Shown: positions 1 to 5,555 of the stretch, one piece after another
Layout of the letters: every line of letters begins with the position of its first letter
How positions within the stretch are numbered: the first letter of the stretch is position 1
Notes under the pieces: generated by a model
Seen by the model: only the letters and a program-made list of their open reading frames with translations
The model's database searches: none
What the model was told of the DNA's origin: nothing
DNA from: Truepera sp.
GTDB lineage: Bacteria > Deinococcota > Deinococci > Deinococcales > Trueperaceae
Reading direction: 5' to 3'
Length of the DNA stretch: 5,555 bases
NCBI GenBank assembly: GCA_018333775.1
Contig: JAGXSO010000023.1
Location: 1 to 5,555, forward strand
Made by a program: the position numbers and the translations under genes

Positions 1-87
1 CCCTATCCGGTAGCCTGCCGCCCACAAGCCTGGGACGCCGCGGCCATCGTCTACCTGCTCAGCCTGCCGCCTGCCACCGTGTCCTAA
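1..87 (+). CDS. C-terminal fragment of an unidentified protein, possibly a c-type cytochrome
   Basis: The first reading frame is open from base 1 to a TAA at 85-87 and gives 28 residues ending in ...WDAAAIVYLLSLPPATVS. The codons are almost all G/C-ending, as in the neighbouring genes, so this is probably the true end of a gene whose start lies outside the window. The final amphipathic stretch (RPQAWDAAAIVYLLSLP) resembles the last helix of many small c-type cytochrome domains, where an aromatic/aliphatic helix packs on the heme. No CxxCH motif is visible in this fragment, so that identity is only a guess. The gene converges on the DnrS-like gene, with 28 bases between the two stop codons. 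Confidence 0.5.
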   Translation, partial: PYPVACRPQAWDAAAIVYLLSLPPATVS

Positions 88-115
88 AACTGGCGGAGTA
101 CCTGCCCCGTCCGGC

Positions 116-2104
116 TCATGCCCTAACCCTTACCAGCTGTGCCAGCTGGCTCGAGACCAGCAGGCCCTCGCGCTCCATCCGCACCCGGTACTGCTGGAAC
201 AGGCTGCGGGCTTCGGGCTCTCGCCCGGTGGTGATCAGGGTCTCGATCAGGGGCGCATAGGCCTCTTCGCGCCAGGGGTCGAGAGTGAGGATGCGGCGGT
301 AGGCCTCCATTGCTTCGCGGTTTAGTTGCAGGCGCTGGGCAATTTCGGCCATGCGGAACAGTGCTCCAACCGCCCGCTCGCGCAGGTAGGAACGCTCGAG
401 CTCGGCCCAGTCGGCATAGAGTTCGGCGGCCAGGAAGTCGCCTTGGTAGAGGGCCAGGGCCTGGCGATAGACTTCCAGGGCCGCACTGCCCTCCAGGCTA
501 TCGCCCTGACGCAGCAGCTCCTCGAAGCGCTCCACATCCAGAAAATAGCTAACCTGAGGCGCAAAGCGATAGCCTGCCCCCTCACGTAGTATGATCTGCG
601 GCCGGGCCGGATCGGCTTCGAGTGCCTGGCGCAGAGTATGAATCAGGACATGCAGGCGGCGCTGGGTCTCAAAGGGGTCTTCTCCCGGCCACAGGCGCTC
701 GCAGAGCTCTTCTTTGGCCAGGGTTTGACCCCGGTGGGCGATGAGCAGTTTGAGCAGGGTCAGGGTCTGGCGGCGTCCGAAGGCTTTGGGGCTGAGGAGT
801 TCGCCCGCCCGCCGCACCTGTAGGCCGCCAAGGGTGCGAATCTCGAGCGAGGGTGCAACTGTCTCGGGTTGCTGCGGGTGAGGCCAGAGGGCTTCGGCCC
901 CCAGGCGCTCGAGCCACAAAATCGGCGCGACGGCCTGGCTGGGCGGCCGGGGCAGGCGGGCAAAGTGAAACTGCTGCACCCCTACCACGCTTCCCCCCGA
1001 CCAGAGCGGCAGGCAGTAGCGGGATCGACCCGCCTCGGCGTGGGGGCAGGGCTCCAACCCCATCTTTACCCCTTGCACTCTGCCCTGCCAGACTGGACAC
1101 CGTTGAATGAAATTACACTCAGGGGTATCGCAACAGCCCTGGGCCTGCCCTGAGCCTGCCGAATGGGCCAGGCGGCGCCCGTCGTCTAGCGCCAAGCGCA
1201 CACACGAGGCCCCGCTGAGGGCGGCGGCTTGGGCCAGGAAGCTCTCGATACCCTCGAGTTCGGCGCCTCGCCGGAGCGTGGAGGCGATCGATGTCAGACC
1301 CTTCTCGCCCAATCGGGTCAGCACCGTGTAGAGCGAGGCAGCCAGCATCGGCCCCACCAGGGTCAGCTGGTCCAGCAGGGCCTCGTCGTCGGCAGCAGGA
1401 TCACGACTGGCCAGATTGAGCACGCCAATTAGCCCCTGGGGGAGCTCGAGCGGGTAGCATACATAGGTTTTGTAGCCCAGCTTTTTGACCTTCTGCCGCA
1501 GATAGCGGGTATCGGATGCCAGGTCGTGGGTAACCAGCGCCTGGTGCCTTAGGGCTACCAGCCCAGGGTAGCCCTCGCCCCAGGTAAACCACGGTTTCTC
1601 CATAAAGGCTTCCCGGTGTACCCCGTCGTAGGCGGTCAGTACCAGGTAGTGCTCCTGCGGGTCGGCTAGAAAAAGCTCGGCGGCCTCCATGCCCAGCCTG
1701 TGGCGCAGATCCGCCAAAAAAACTTGCAGGGTCTGAAAGAGGCTAGCGGGGTCACCCATCAGCTTGCGCACCGCCCAGGAGAGCGAGGCCAGCACCTCGC
1801 CGGCATCACTCTGATGCTCGGGCTTTAGCTCGATGTGAATCTCGCCATCGGCATACCCCCGGCAACTCATCCGCTTACCAGCACAAGAAAGCGGGGTACT
1901 GGCCTGGTAGGCGCCGTACCTTATCTCACGCTGTACCGGGCAGCGCACACACAAAGGGCGGCCAAAGCCGTCGGCGCCCTGGACAACCTCGGCACAAGTT
2001 TTCCCTAGTACCCGCTCGGCCGGCAGTTTGAAGATAGCCGCCGCACCTAGCCCCCAAGCGCTGATGCGCCCTTGCGAGTCTAACTGCCAACGTGCGTGAT
2101 TCAA
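116..2104 (-). CDS. dnrS: DnrS-like oxygen/redox-sensing transcriptional activator (PAS-GAF-GAF-winged helix-BTAD)
   Basis: This is a cytoplasmic sensor and DNA-binding regulator with no signal peptide or membrane segment. Residue numbers count from the GTG at 2110. A PAS-like domain lies at about 6-95 (W-x-LD-x-x-G-x-I, then VLGK) with Cys39, 54, 57, 76 and 83, including a CVRC motif. A GAF domain follows at about 110-265. A second GAF-like domain at about 272-400 carries Cys303, 326, 327, 332, 338, 355 and 366. An OmpR-type winged helix spans about 422-518 and a BTAD helical domain about 524-660 (ALYQGDFL, YADWAELER, LDPWREEAY). The last two make it SARP/AfsR-like. In Thermus thermophilus, DnrS is known as an oxygen-sensitive activator of its own gene and of nar; the assignment here rests on this architecture and the position divergent from narC. 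The clusters could bind Fe-S, which is inference. I prefer the TTG at 2104 because AGGAGG sits six bases upstream; the GTG at 2110 abuts the AGGAGG directly, and an in-frame TAA at 2123-2125 limits the frame. Confidence 0.78.
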   Translation of the reverse strand: MNHARWQLDSQGRISAWGLGAAAIFKLPAERVLGKTCAEVVQGADGFGRPLCVRCPVQREIRYGAYQASTPLSCAGKRMSCRGYADGEIHIELKPEHQSDAGEVLASLSWAVRKLMGDPASLFQTLQVFLADLRHRLGMEAAELFLADPQEHYLVLTAYDGVHREAFMEKPWFTWGEGYPGLVALRHQALVTHDLASDTRYLRQKVKKLGYKTYVCYPLELPQGLIGVLNLASRDPAADDEALLDQLTLVGPMLAASLYTVLTRLGEKGLTSIASTLRRGAELEGIESFLAQAAALSGASCVRLALDDGRRLAHSAGSGQAQGCCDTPECNFIQRCPVWQGRVQGVKMGLEPCPHAEAGRSRYCLPLWSGGSVVGVQQFHFARLPRPPSQAVAPILWLERLGAEALWPHPQQPETVAPSLEIRTLGGLQVRRAGELLSPKAFGRRQTLTLLKLLIAHRGQTLAKEELCERLWPGEDPFETQRRLHVLIHTLRQALEADPARPQIILREGAGYRFAPQVSYFLDVERFEELLRQGDSLEGSAALEVYRQALALYQGDFLAAELYADWAELERSYLRERAVGALFRMAEIAQRLQLNREAMEAYRRILTLDPWREEAYAPLIETLITTGREPEARSLFQQYRVRMEREGLLVSSQLAQLVRVRA
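1147..1168. repeat. Copy of a widespread dispersed repeat (CCTGAGCCTG(T/C)CGAA type) inside dnrS
   Basis: The stretch begins GCCCTGAGCCTGCCGAAT and ends GGGC. It closely resembles the short repeat with core CCCTGAGCCTGTCGAAGGG that is scattered through many bacterial genomes, differing by one substitution and one extra T. The outer GCCC/GGGC bases are complementary. It lies inside the coding sequence and supplies the low-complexity residues AHSAGSGQAQG (about 315-325), just before the cysteine cluster of the second GAF-like domain. Membership in that repeat class is from memory of its consensus, so it remains a proposal. Confidence 0.45.
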
Positions 2105-2110
2105 ACCCAC

Positions 2111-2116
2111 CCTCCT
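2111..2116 (-). promoter_or_regulatory. Ribosome binding site of dnrS, deciding a TTG start
   Basis: On the - strand the sequence reads AGGAGG, then GTGGGT, then TTG. A perfect Shine-Dalgarno sequence with a six-base spacer points to the TTG at 2104-2102. The GTG at 2110-2108 follows the AGGAGG with no spacer and would be very poorly placed. Confidence 0.7.
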
Positions 2117-2121
2117 GAGTT

Positions 2122-2127
2122 TTTATA
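2122..2127 (-). promoter_or_regulatory. Possible -10 element of dnrS
   Basis: The - strand reads TATAAA here, five of six matches to TATAAT, within the only strongly AT-rich patch upstream of the gene. A transcript would start near 2115, at or just before the Shine-Dalgarno bases, giving a very short leader. No good -35 element sits at the proper distance, which would fit a promoter that depends on an activator. The TTATAA at 2123-2128 is itself palindromic, so a rightward role cannot be excluded. Confidence 0.35.
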
Positions 2128-2130
2128 AGC

Positions 2131-2148
2131 CTACCCCAGCTCCAGTAG
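2131..2148. promoter_or_regulatory. Imperfect 18-base palindrome in the dnrS/nar control region
   Basis: The sequence CTACCCCAGCTCCAGTAG has symmetric outer arms CTAC/GTAG and a central AGCT, all on the same dyad axis (between 2139 and 2140). The three bases on each side between arm and centre do not pair. It lies immediately upstream of the -10-like element of dnrS, where a dimeric regulator could bind. It does not match the usual Crp/Fnr half-sites (TGTGA or TTGAT), so a binding partner cannot be named. Confidence 0.3.
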
Positions 2149-2165
2149 TACAAATGTCCCGATCC

Positions 2166-2183
2166 TGTAAGCAGAGTGTAAGC
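2166..2183. promoter_or_regulatory. Paired heptamer TGTAAGC with 11-base period, candidate DnrS operator
   Basis: TGTAAGC occurs at 2166-2172 and again at 2177-2183, separated by AGAG, so the repeats start exactly 11 bases apart on the same face of the helix. A weaker third unit sharing TGT begins another 11 bases upstream (2155, TGTCCCG). SARP/AfsR regulators are known to bind heptameric direct repeats with 11-base spacing overlapping the -35 region. The divergent regulator here has a winged helix plus BTAD of that class. That the protein binds these repeats is inference. Confidence 0.45.
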
Positions 2184-2197
2184 CGCAAGTGCGAGTC

Positions 2198-2203
2198 TAT
2201 GAG
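2198..2203 (+). promoter_or_regulatory. Possible -10 element of the nar operon
   Basis: TATGAG matches TATAAT at four of six positions and lies 14 bases downstream of the second TGTAAGC heptamer. A 17-base spacer would put the -35 hexamer at 2175-2180, inside the repeats, where no TTGACA-like sequence exists. That is the pattern of a promoter whose -35 function is replaced by an activator. The match is weak, so this is only a placement suggestion. Confidence 0.22.
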
Positions 2204-2207
2204 GTGT

Positions 2208-2399
2208 ATGGGACAGGAGTCTGCACACAGGACCCTCCCCCCCGCCAAGTTGCCGGTCTATCTGGTGCTCTTGTGGCAGGGCGGGACAGGCCGGTGGGAA
2301 GGCCGGATTAAGGATGCCCGAACCGGGGTTGAACACCCTTTCAACGGCCTAGGTGAGCTGCTGTCCTGGTTAGCAAGGCACCAAGAACCAAGGAGGTAG
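2208..2399 (+). CDS. Small conserved-looking hypothetical protein, first gene of the nar operon
   Basis: The convincing part is the last ~49 residues: PVYLVLLWQGGTGRWEGRIKD continues into TGVEHPF and then LGELLSWLARH. This resembles a family of small bacterial proteins of unknown function with a short strand, a W-x-G-x-(I/V) strand, a G-x-x-x-x-F segment and an L-x-E-L-L-x-(W/F)-L helix. No catalytic residue, signal peptide or metal motif is visible. The start is uncertain. ATG 2208 has a GAGG three bases upstream; other in-frame options are ATG 2154, ATG 2199 and TTG 2250, and the last best fits the conserved region but lacks a ribosome binding site. The TAG stop is two bases before narC, and its final Arg-Arg codons contain narC's Shine-Dalgarno sequence, so the two are probably translated together. 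A regulatory or assembly role in nitrate respiration is possible from position alone. Confidence 0.55.
   Translation: MGQESAHRTLPPAKLPVYLVLLWQGGTGRWEGRIKDARTGVEHPFNGLGELLSWLARHQEPRR
2391..2396 (+). promoter_or_regulatory. Ribosome binding site of narC
   Basis: AGGAGG lies five bases before the ATG at 2402. It overlaps the last two sense codons of the upstream small gene, which suggests translational coupling and fixes the narC start. Confidence 0.75.
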
Positions 2400-2401
2400 G
2401 C

Positions 2402-3181
2402 ATGAGAAAAGTGTTGGTCAGCCTGGTAACGCTAATGGGCCTGGCTTTGGCCGCAGACGGAGCAGCGCTTTTTGGTCAGCACTGCGCTGCCTGCCACGGC
2501 GTACAAGGACAGGGCATACCTGGCTTTACCCCACCGCTGTTGGACAATCCCAGAGTACAAGACGAAGACCATGTACTCGAGGTAATCCGCGCCGGGTTCA
2601 CGGGCACCATAGCTGCCATGCCTCCTCAGCCGCAGGTCGGCCTGGCTGAGGCCAGGGCCATTGCGGCCTATCTTCGGGTAATGGCCGGAGTCGAGCCTCC
2701 CCCCATAGCACAGCCCGAGCCCGCTCCGGCAGTACCGGCCGACCCCGCTCTAGCCGCTAGAGGCCGGGCCTTGTTTATAGGCCAGCAACGCCTCGAGCAT
2801 GGCGGCGCGCCCTGCATGGCCTGCCACACTGCCGGCAACATTGGCCTGATGGACGGAGGCAACCTGGGCACCGATCTGACCCGGCTGCACGCCCGCTTGG
2901 GAGAGGCTGGTGTGCGGGGGGTTCTGAGCAATGTGGCAGCCTTTCCGGTTATGCGCGAGAGCTACCGGGGCAAACTGCTCACGCCGGAGGAAATTGATGC
3001 CCTGACCGCTTTCTTTGCCAAGACCGCAGCCGGCCCGCCCGCTAACCCCAACCGAGTAGACACGGCCCGCATGTTGTTTCCTGGGCTAATCGGGCTGGTG
3101 GTGCTGTTTGGCGTGATGTACCTGTTCTGGATCAACCGCCGCCAGGGCTTAGCCGAGCAGATTCGTAGGAGGAACACATGA
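2402..3181 (+). CDS. narC: Diheme cytochrome c of the nitrate reductase complex, NarC
   Basis: This 259-residue protein carries electrons on the outer face of the membrane for the respiratory nitrate reductase. In Thermus, NarC is known to be needed for making active reductase. It starts with a signal peptide (about 1-18, [17 protein letters not shown]). The first heme site is CAACH (Cys28, Cys31, His32), with Met73 in AAMPPQ as a likely sixth ligand. A proline-rich linker (98-115) leads to the second site, CMACH (Cys138, Cys141, His142), with Met184 in FPVMRE as likely ligand. A hydrophobic segment at about 225-244 followed by INRRQ anchors the C-terminus, so both hemes face outwards. It lies two bases after the small gene and overlaps narG by four bases (ATGA). 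The heme motifs and anchor are visible; the Met ligands and the NarC name follow from spacing and context. Confidence 0.9.
   Translation: MRKVLVSLVTLMGLALAADGAALFGQHCAACHGVQGQGIPGFTPPLLDNPRVQDEDHVLEVIRAGFTGTIAAMPPQPQVGLAEARAIAAYLRVMAGVEPPPIAQPEPAPAVPADPALAARGRALFIGQQRLEHGGAPCMACHTAGNIGLMDGGNLGTDLTRLHARLGEAGVRGVLSNVAAFPVMRESYRGKLLTPEEIDALTAFFAKTAAGPPANPNRVDTARMLFPGLIGLVVLFGVMYLFWINRRQGLAEQIRRRNT
3167..3172 (+). promoter_or_regulatory. Ribosome binding site of narG
   Basis: AGGAGG within the end of narC lies five bases before the ATG at 3178. With the ATGA overlap, it supports coupled translation of narC and narG. Confidence 0.75.
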
Positions 3182-5555
3182 GCAACTGGATCAAAGAACA
3201 AGAATCCCCCAGCGAGCGCCAGTGGGAGGAGTTTTACCGCAACCGCTTTGCCCACGACAAACGGGTGCGCACCACCCACGGGGTCAACTGCACCGGCTCT
3301 TGTAGCTGGGAGGTTTTTGTCAAGGACGGGATAGTGACCTGGGAGCTCCAGGCCACCGACTACCCCGCCATTGACCCCGCCCTGCCCGACATCACCCCCA
3401 GGGGCTGCCAGCGCGGGGTCAGCTACTCCTGGTATCTCTACAGCCCCATCCGGGTCAAGTACCCTTACGTGCGCGGCGCCCTGATCGACCTCTGGCGCGA
3501 AGCGCGGGAGAATCAGGCCGACCCGGTAGAGGCCTGGAAGAGCCTGGTCAACGACCCCGAAAAACGCCGGCGCTGGCAGCGCGCACGCGGCAAGGGTGGC
3601 TACCGCCGTTTTAGCTGGGACGAAGCGCTGGAGATCATCGCGGCCTCGCTGGTGCATACCATTCAGCAGCACGGCCCCGACCGGATCATCGGCTTTAGCC
3701 CCATCCCGGCCATGTCGCAGATCAGCTATGCGGCAGGCTCGCGTTTCCTGAGCCTGTTGGGCGGGGTGCCGATGAGCTTTTATGACTGGTACTGCGACCT
3801 GCCCAACGCTTCTCCCGAGATCTGGGGCGAACAGACCGACGTGCACGAGGCCGCCGACTGGTACAACGCCCGCTTTATCGCGGTGGTGGGCTCTAACCTC
3901 AACATGACCCGCACCCCCGATACCCACTACATCGCCGAGGGTCGCTATGCCGGGGCCAAGTTCACGGTGTTTGCGCCGGACTTCAGCCAGGTGGCCAAGT
4001 ACGCCGACTGGTGGCTGCCGATTAACCCCGGCCAGGACGGGGCCTTCTGGATGTCGCTGAATCACGTCATCTTAAAGGAGTTCTACCTGCTAAAGCAAGT
4101 CCCTTACTTTGTGGACTACCTGGGGCGCTACACCGATAGCCCGATCTTAGTCGAGGTAGAGGACGGCAGGCCAGGGCGGTATATGCGGGCCAGTCGGCTG
4201 AGCGATTATGCCGAGCAAGAGCACGGCGACTGGAAGTTCCTGGTCTGGGACCAGACCAGCAACTCCCCTAAAATGCCCGGCGGCACCATCGGCTTCCGCT
4301 GGCAGAGCGAAAAGGGCAAGTGGAACTTAGAGCACAAGGACGCTAAGACCGGTGAGGAGATCAACCCCCTGCTAAGCTTCCGCGACAGCCCGGACGAAGT
4401 AGTCCAGCTCGAGTTCGACGACTTCGGGGCGGACCAGAAAACCCGGCGCGGGGTACCGGTCAAAAAGCTCATCACCAAAGACGGGCAGCAGGTTGCCGTC
4501 ACCACCGTCTTCGACCTGTTGATGGCCCAGTTTGGCGTGGACCGGGGCCTGGGCGGCGACTACCCCCAGAGCTACGACGAGGTAGCGGCCTACACCCCGG
4601 CCTGGCAGGAGCAGTACACCGGCATCCACCGCGATACCCTGATCCGCTATGCCCGTGAGTGGGCCGAGAACGGCGAGAAGACCAGCGGCAAGAACCTGAT
4701 CATCATCGGGGCTGGGGCCAACCACTGGTACCACAACAACCTGCTCTACCGCGCCGGCATCGTGGCCTTGATGCTAACCGGGGCAGTAGGGGTAAACGGC
4801 GGCGGGCTGGCGCACTACGTGGGGCAGGAGAAGCTGGCCAACCAGGCCAGCTGGGGCCCCATTGCCTTTGCGGGGGACTGGGGCTACCCGGCGCGCCAGC
4901 AGAACACCCCCAGCTTCCACTACGTCCACTCCGACCAGTGGCGCTACGAGCGGGGCTACAAGGACTACGACAAGACCACCGCAAAAGAAACCGACCATAC
5001 CATTGACCACCAGGCCCGGGCGGTGCGCAAAGGCTGGCTGCCTTTTTTCCCGCAGTTCAACAAGTCGAGCCTCGAGGTCGCCAAAGAAGCCCAGCAAGCC
5101 GGCGCCAAGACCGATCAGGAGATCATCCAGTATGTGGTCCAGCAGCTCCAGGAGGGGCAACTCGAGTTCGCCATTGACGACCCCGATGCCCCCAGCAACT
5201 GGCCCCGGGCCTGGTTCATCTGGCGCGGCAACGCCATTGGCACCAGCGCCAAGGGCCACGAGTACTTTCTCAAGCACTACCTGGGCACCCATACCAATGC
5301 CGTGGCCCCCGAGCAGGCCAACGGGCATGTCTCGGAAGTCAGGTACCGCAAAGAGGCCCCTCAGGGCAAGCTCGACCTGGTGGTGAACATCAACTTCCGC
5401 ATGGACACCAGCGCGCTTTACTCCGATATTGTGCTGCCCACTGCCTCCTGGTACGAAAAAACCGATATCAACACCACCGACCTGCACACCTACATCAACC
5501 CCATGCAGGCCGCGGTGCCGCCTTTGTGGGAGACCATGAGCGACTGGGACATTTT
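3178..5555 (+). CDS. narG: Respiratory nitrate reductase alpha subunit NarG (3' end beyond window)
   Basis: NarG reduces nitrate to nitrite at a molybdenum bis-MGD cofactor on the cytoplasmic side, taking electrons through NarH and NarI. The window holds 792 residues, about two thirds of the roughly 1200-1250 usual for the family. The FS0 [4Fe-4S] ligands are visible: His34, Cys38 and Cys42 (HGVNCTGSC) and Cys77 (PRGCQRG), equivalent to E. coli His49, Cys53, Cys57 and Cys92. Asp207 in YDWYCDLP is the expected Mo ligand (E. coli Asp222). Other near-identical blocks are GFSPIPAMS (172-180), [17 protein letters not shown] (from 511), [13 protein letters not shown] and [15 protein letters not shown]. 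No twin-arginine leader is present, as expected for a cytoplasm-facing NarG; the N-terminus is 15 residues shorter than in E. coli. Start is fixed by AGGAGG and the ATGA overlap with narC. No frameshift or internal stop is seen. Confidence 0.96.
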   Translation, partial: MSNWIKEQESPSERQWEEFYRNRFAHDKRVRTTHGVNCTGSCSWEVFVKDGIVTWELQATDYPAIDPALPDITPRGCQRGVSYSWYLYSPIRVKYPYVRGALIDLWREARENQADPVEAWKSLVNDPEKRRRWQRARGKGGYRRFSWDEALEIIAASLVHTIQQHGPDRIIGFSPIPAMSQISYAAGSRFLSLLGGVPMSFYDWYCDLPNASPEIWGEQTDVHEAADWYNARFIAVVGSNLNMTRTPDTHYIAEGRYAGAKFTVFAPDFSQVAKYADWWLPINPGQDGAFWMSLNHVILKEFYLLKQVPYFVDYLGRYTDSPILVEVEDGRPGRYMRASRLSDYAEQEHGDWKFLVWDQTSNSPKMPGGTIGFRWQSEKGKWNLEHKDAKTGEEINPLLSFRDSPDEVVQLEFDDFGADQKTRRGVPVKKLITKDGQQVAVTTVFDLLMAQFGVDRGLGGDYPQSYDEVAAYTPAWQEQYTGIHRDTLIRYAREWAENGEKTSGKNLIIIGAGANHWYHNNLLYRAGIVALMLTGAVGVNGGGLAHYVGQEKLANQASWGPIAFAGDWGYPARQQNTPSFHYVHSDQWRYERGYKDYDKTTAKETDHTIDHQARAVRKGWLPFFPQFNKSSLEVAKEAQQAGAKTDQEIIQYVVQQLQEGQLEFAIDDPDAPSNWPRAWFIWRGNAIGTSAKGHEYFLKHYLGTHTNAVAPEQANGHVSEVRYRKEAPQGKLDLVVNINFRMDTSALYSDIVLPTASWYEKTDINTTDLHTYINPMQAAVPPLWETMSDWDI

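Noticed and set aside
92..106. Possible terminator hairpin between the convergent genes
   Set aside because: Only five base pairs with a bulged T can form (GGCGG with CC and GCC around AGTA), and no run of T follows on either strand. The case is too weak to call.
2154..2207. Extension of the small gene to the ATG at 2154
   Set aside because: The added residues are Ser/Arg/Lys/Cys-rich with no visible ribosome binding site, and the DNA overlaps the TGTAAGC repeats that look like an operator. It is kept only as an alternative start.
1926..2336. - strand frame spanning the start of dnrS and the intergenic region
   Set aside because: It is out of frame with the well-supported PAS domain of dnrS and crosses the control region. 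Its product shows no domain.
2111..2401. Classical Crp/Fnr (DnrT-type) binding site
   Set aside because: I looked for TGTGA-N6-TCACA and TTGAT-N4-ATCAA forms on both strands and found no convincing match. The helically phased direct repeats are the stronger signal.
2962..4065. Long - strand open frame of 367 codons opposite narC/narG
   Set aside because: It lies antisense to clear heme-protein and NarG coding sequence. Its product is a Gly/Ala/Val/Pro-rich string with no domain, as expected from the opposite strand of GC-rich codons.
4862..5386. Second + strand frame inside narG
   Set aside because: It is an out-of-frame translation of NarG, rich in Pro/Ser/Thr/Arg, with no motif and no ribosome binding site of note.
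4774..5487. Long - strand open frame opposite narG
   Set aside because: This is an antisense shadow of conserved NarG sequence. The product is low-complexity Gly/Val/Leu-rich with no recognisable family.
1..5555. CRISPR array, tRNA, rRNA or insertion sequence
   Set aside because: No regularly spaced repeats, cloverleaf-like segments, rRNA-like stretches, transposase motifs or terminal inverted repeats were seen.

Overview
This window looks like part of a nitrate-respiration locus from a member of the Thermaceae (Deinococcota), most likely a Meiothermus-type organism rather than Thermus itself. Two things point there. The gene order (a divergent DnrS-like sensor next to a diheme cytochrome NarC and then NarG) is that of the nitrate respiration element described in Thermus thermophilus. 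The composition is GC-rich, but with more A/T-ending codons (TTA, CTA, GTA, ATA) than is usual in Thermus. The genus is an inference from memory of these families; no search was possible.

Layout. Bases 1-87 are the C-terminal end of a + strand protein that enters from the left. After 28 bases lies a convergent - strand gene (116-2104) for a 662-residue regulator: a cysteine-rich PAS domain, a GAF domain, a second cysteine-rich GAF-like domain, an OmpR-type winged helix and a bacterial transcriptional activation (BTAD) domain. This matches what would be expected of DnrS, the oxygen-sensitive activator of nar operons. Bases 2105-2207 form a compact divergent control region with an AT-rich -10-like element, an 18-base palindrome and a striking pair of identical heptamers exactly 11 bases apart. 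Rightwards run a small conserved-looking hypothetical gene (ending 2399), narC (2402-3181) and narG (from 3178, cut off at the window end). The last three are spaced or overlapped as one translationally coupled operon.

How the genes work together. NarC is a membrane-tethered extracytoplasmic diheme cytochrome c, and NarG is the molybdenum catalytic subunit that reduces nitrate to nitrite on the cytoplasmic side. The remaining subunits (narH, narJ, narI) should follow to the right. The DnrS-like protein probably senses oxygen or redox state and switches on both its own gene and the nar operon from the shared region.

The most useful leads are three. The paired heptamers are a candidate DnrS operator, with the geometry used by SARP/AfsR-type regulators. 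The regulator carries two separate cysteine clusters. The dnrT partner gene that follows dnrS in Thermus thermophilus is absent here.
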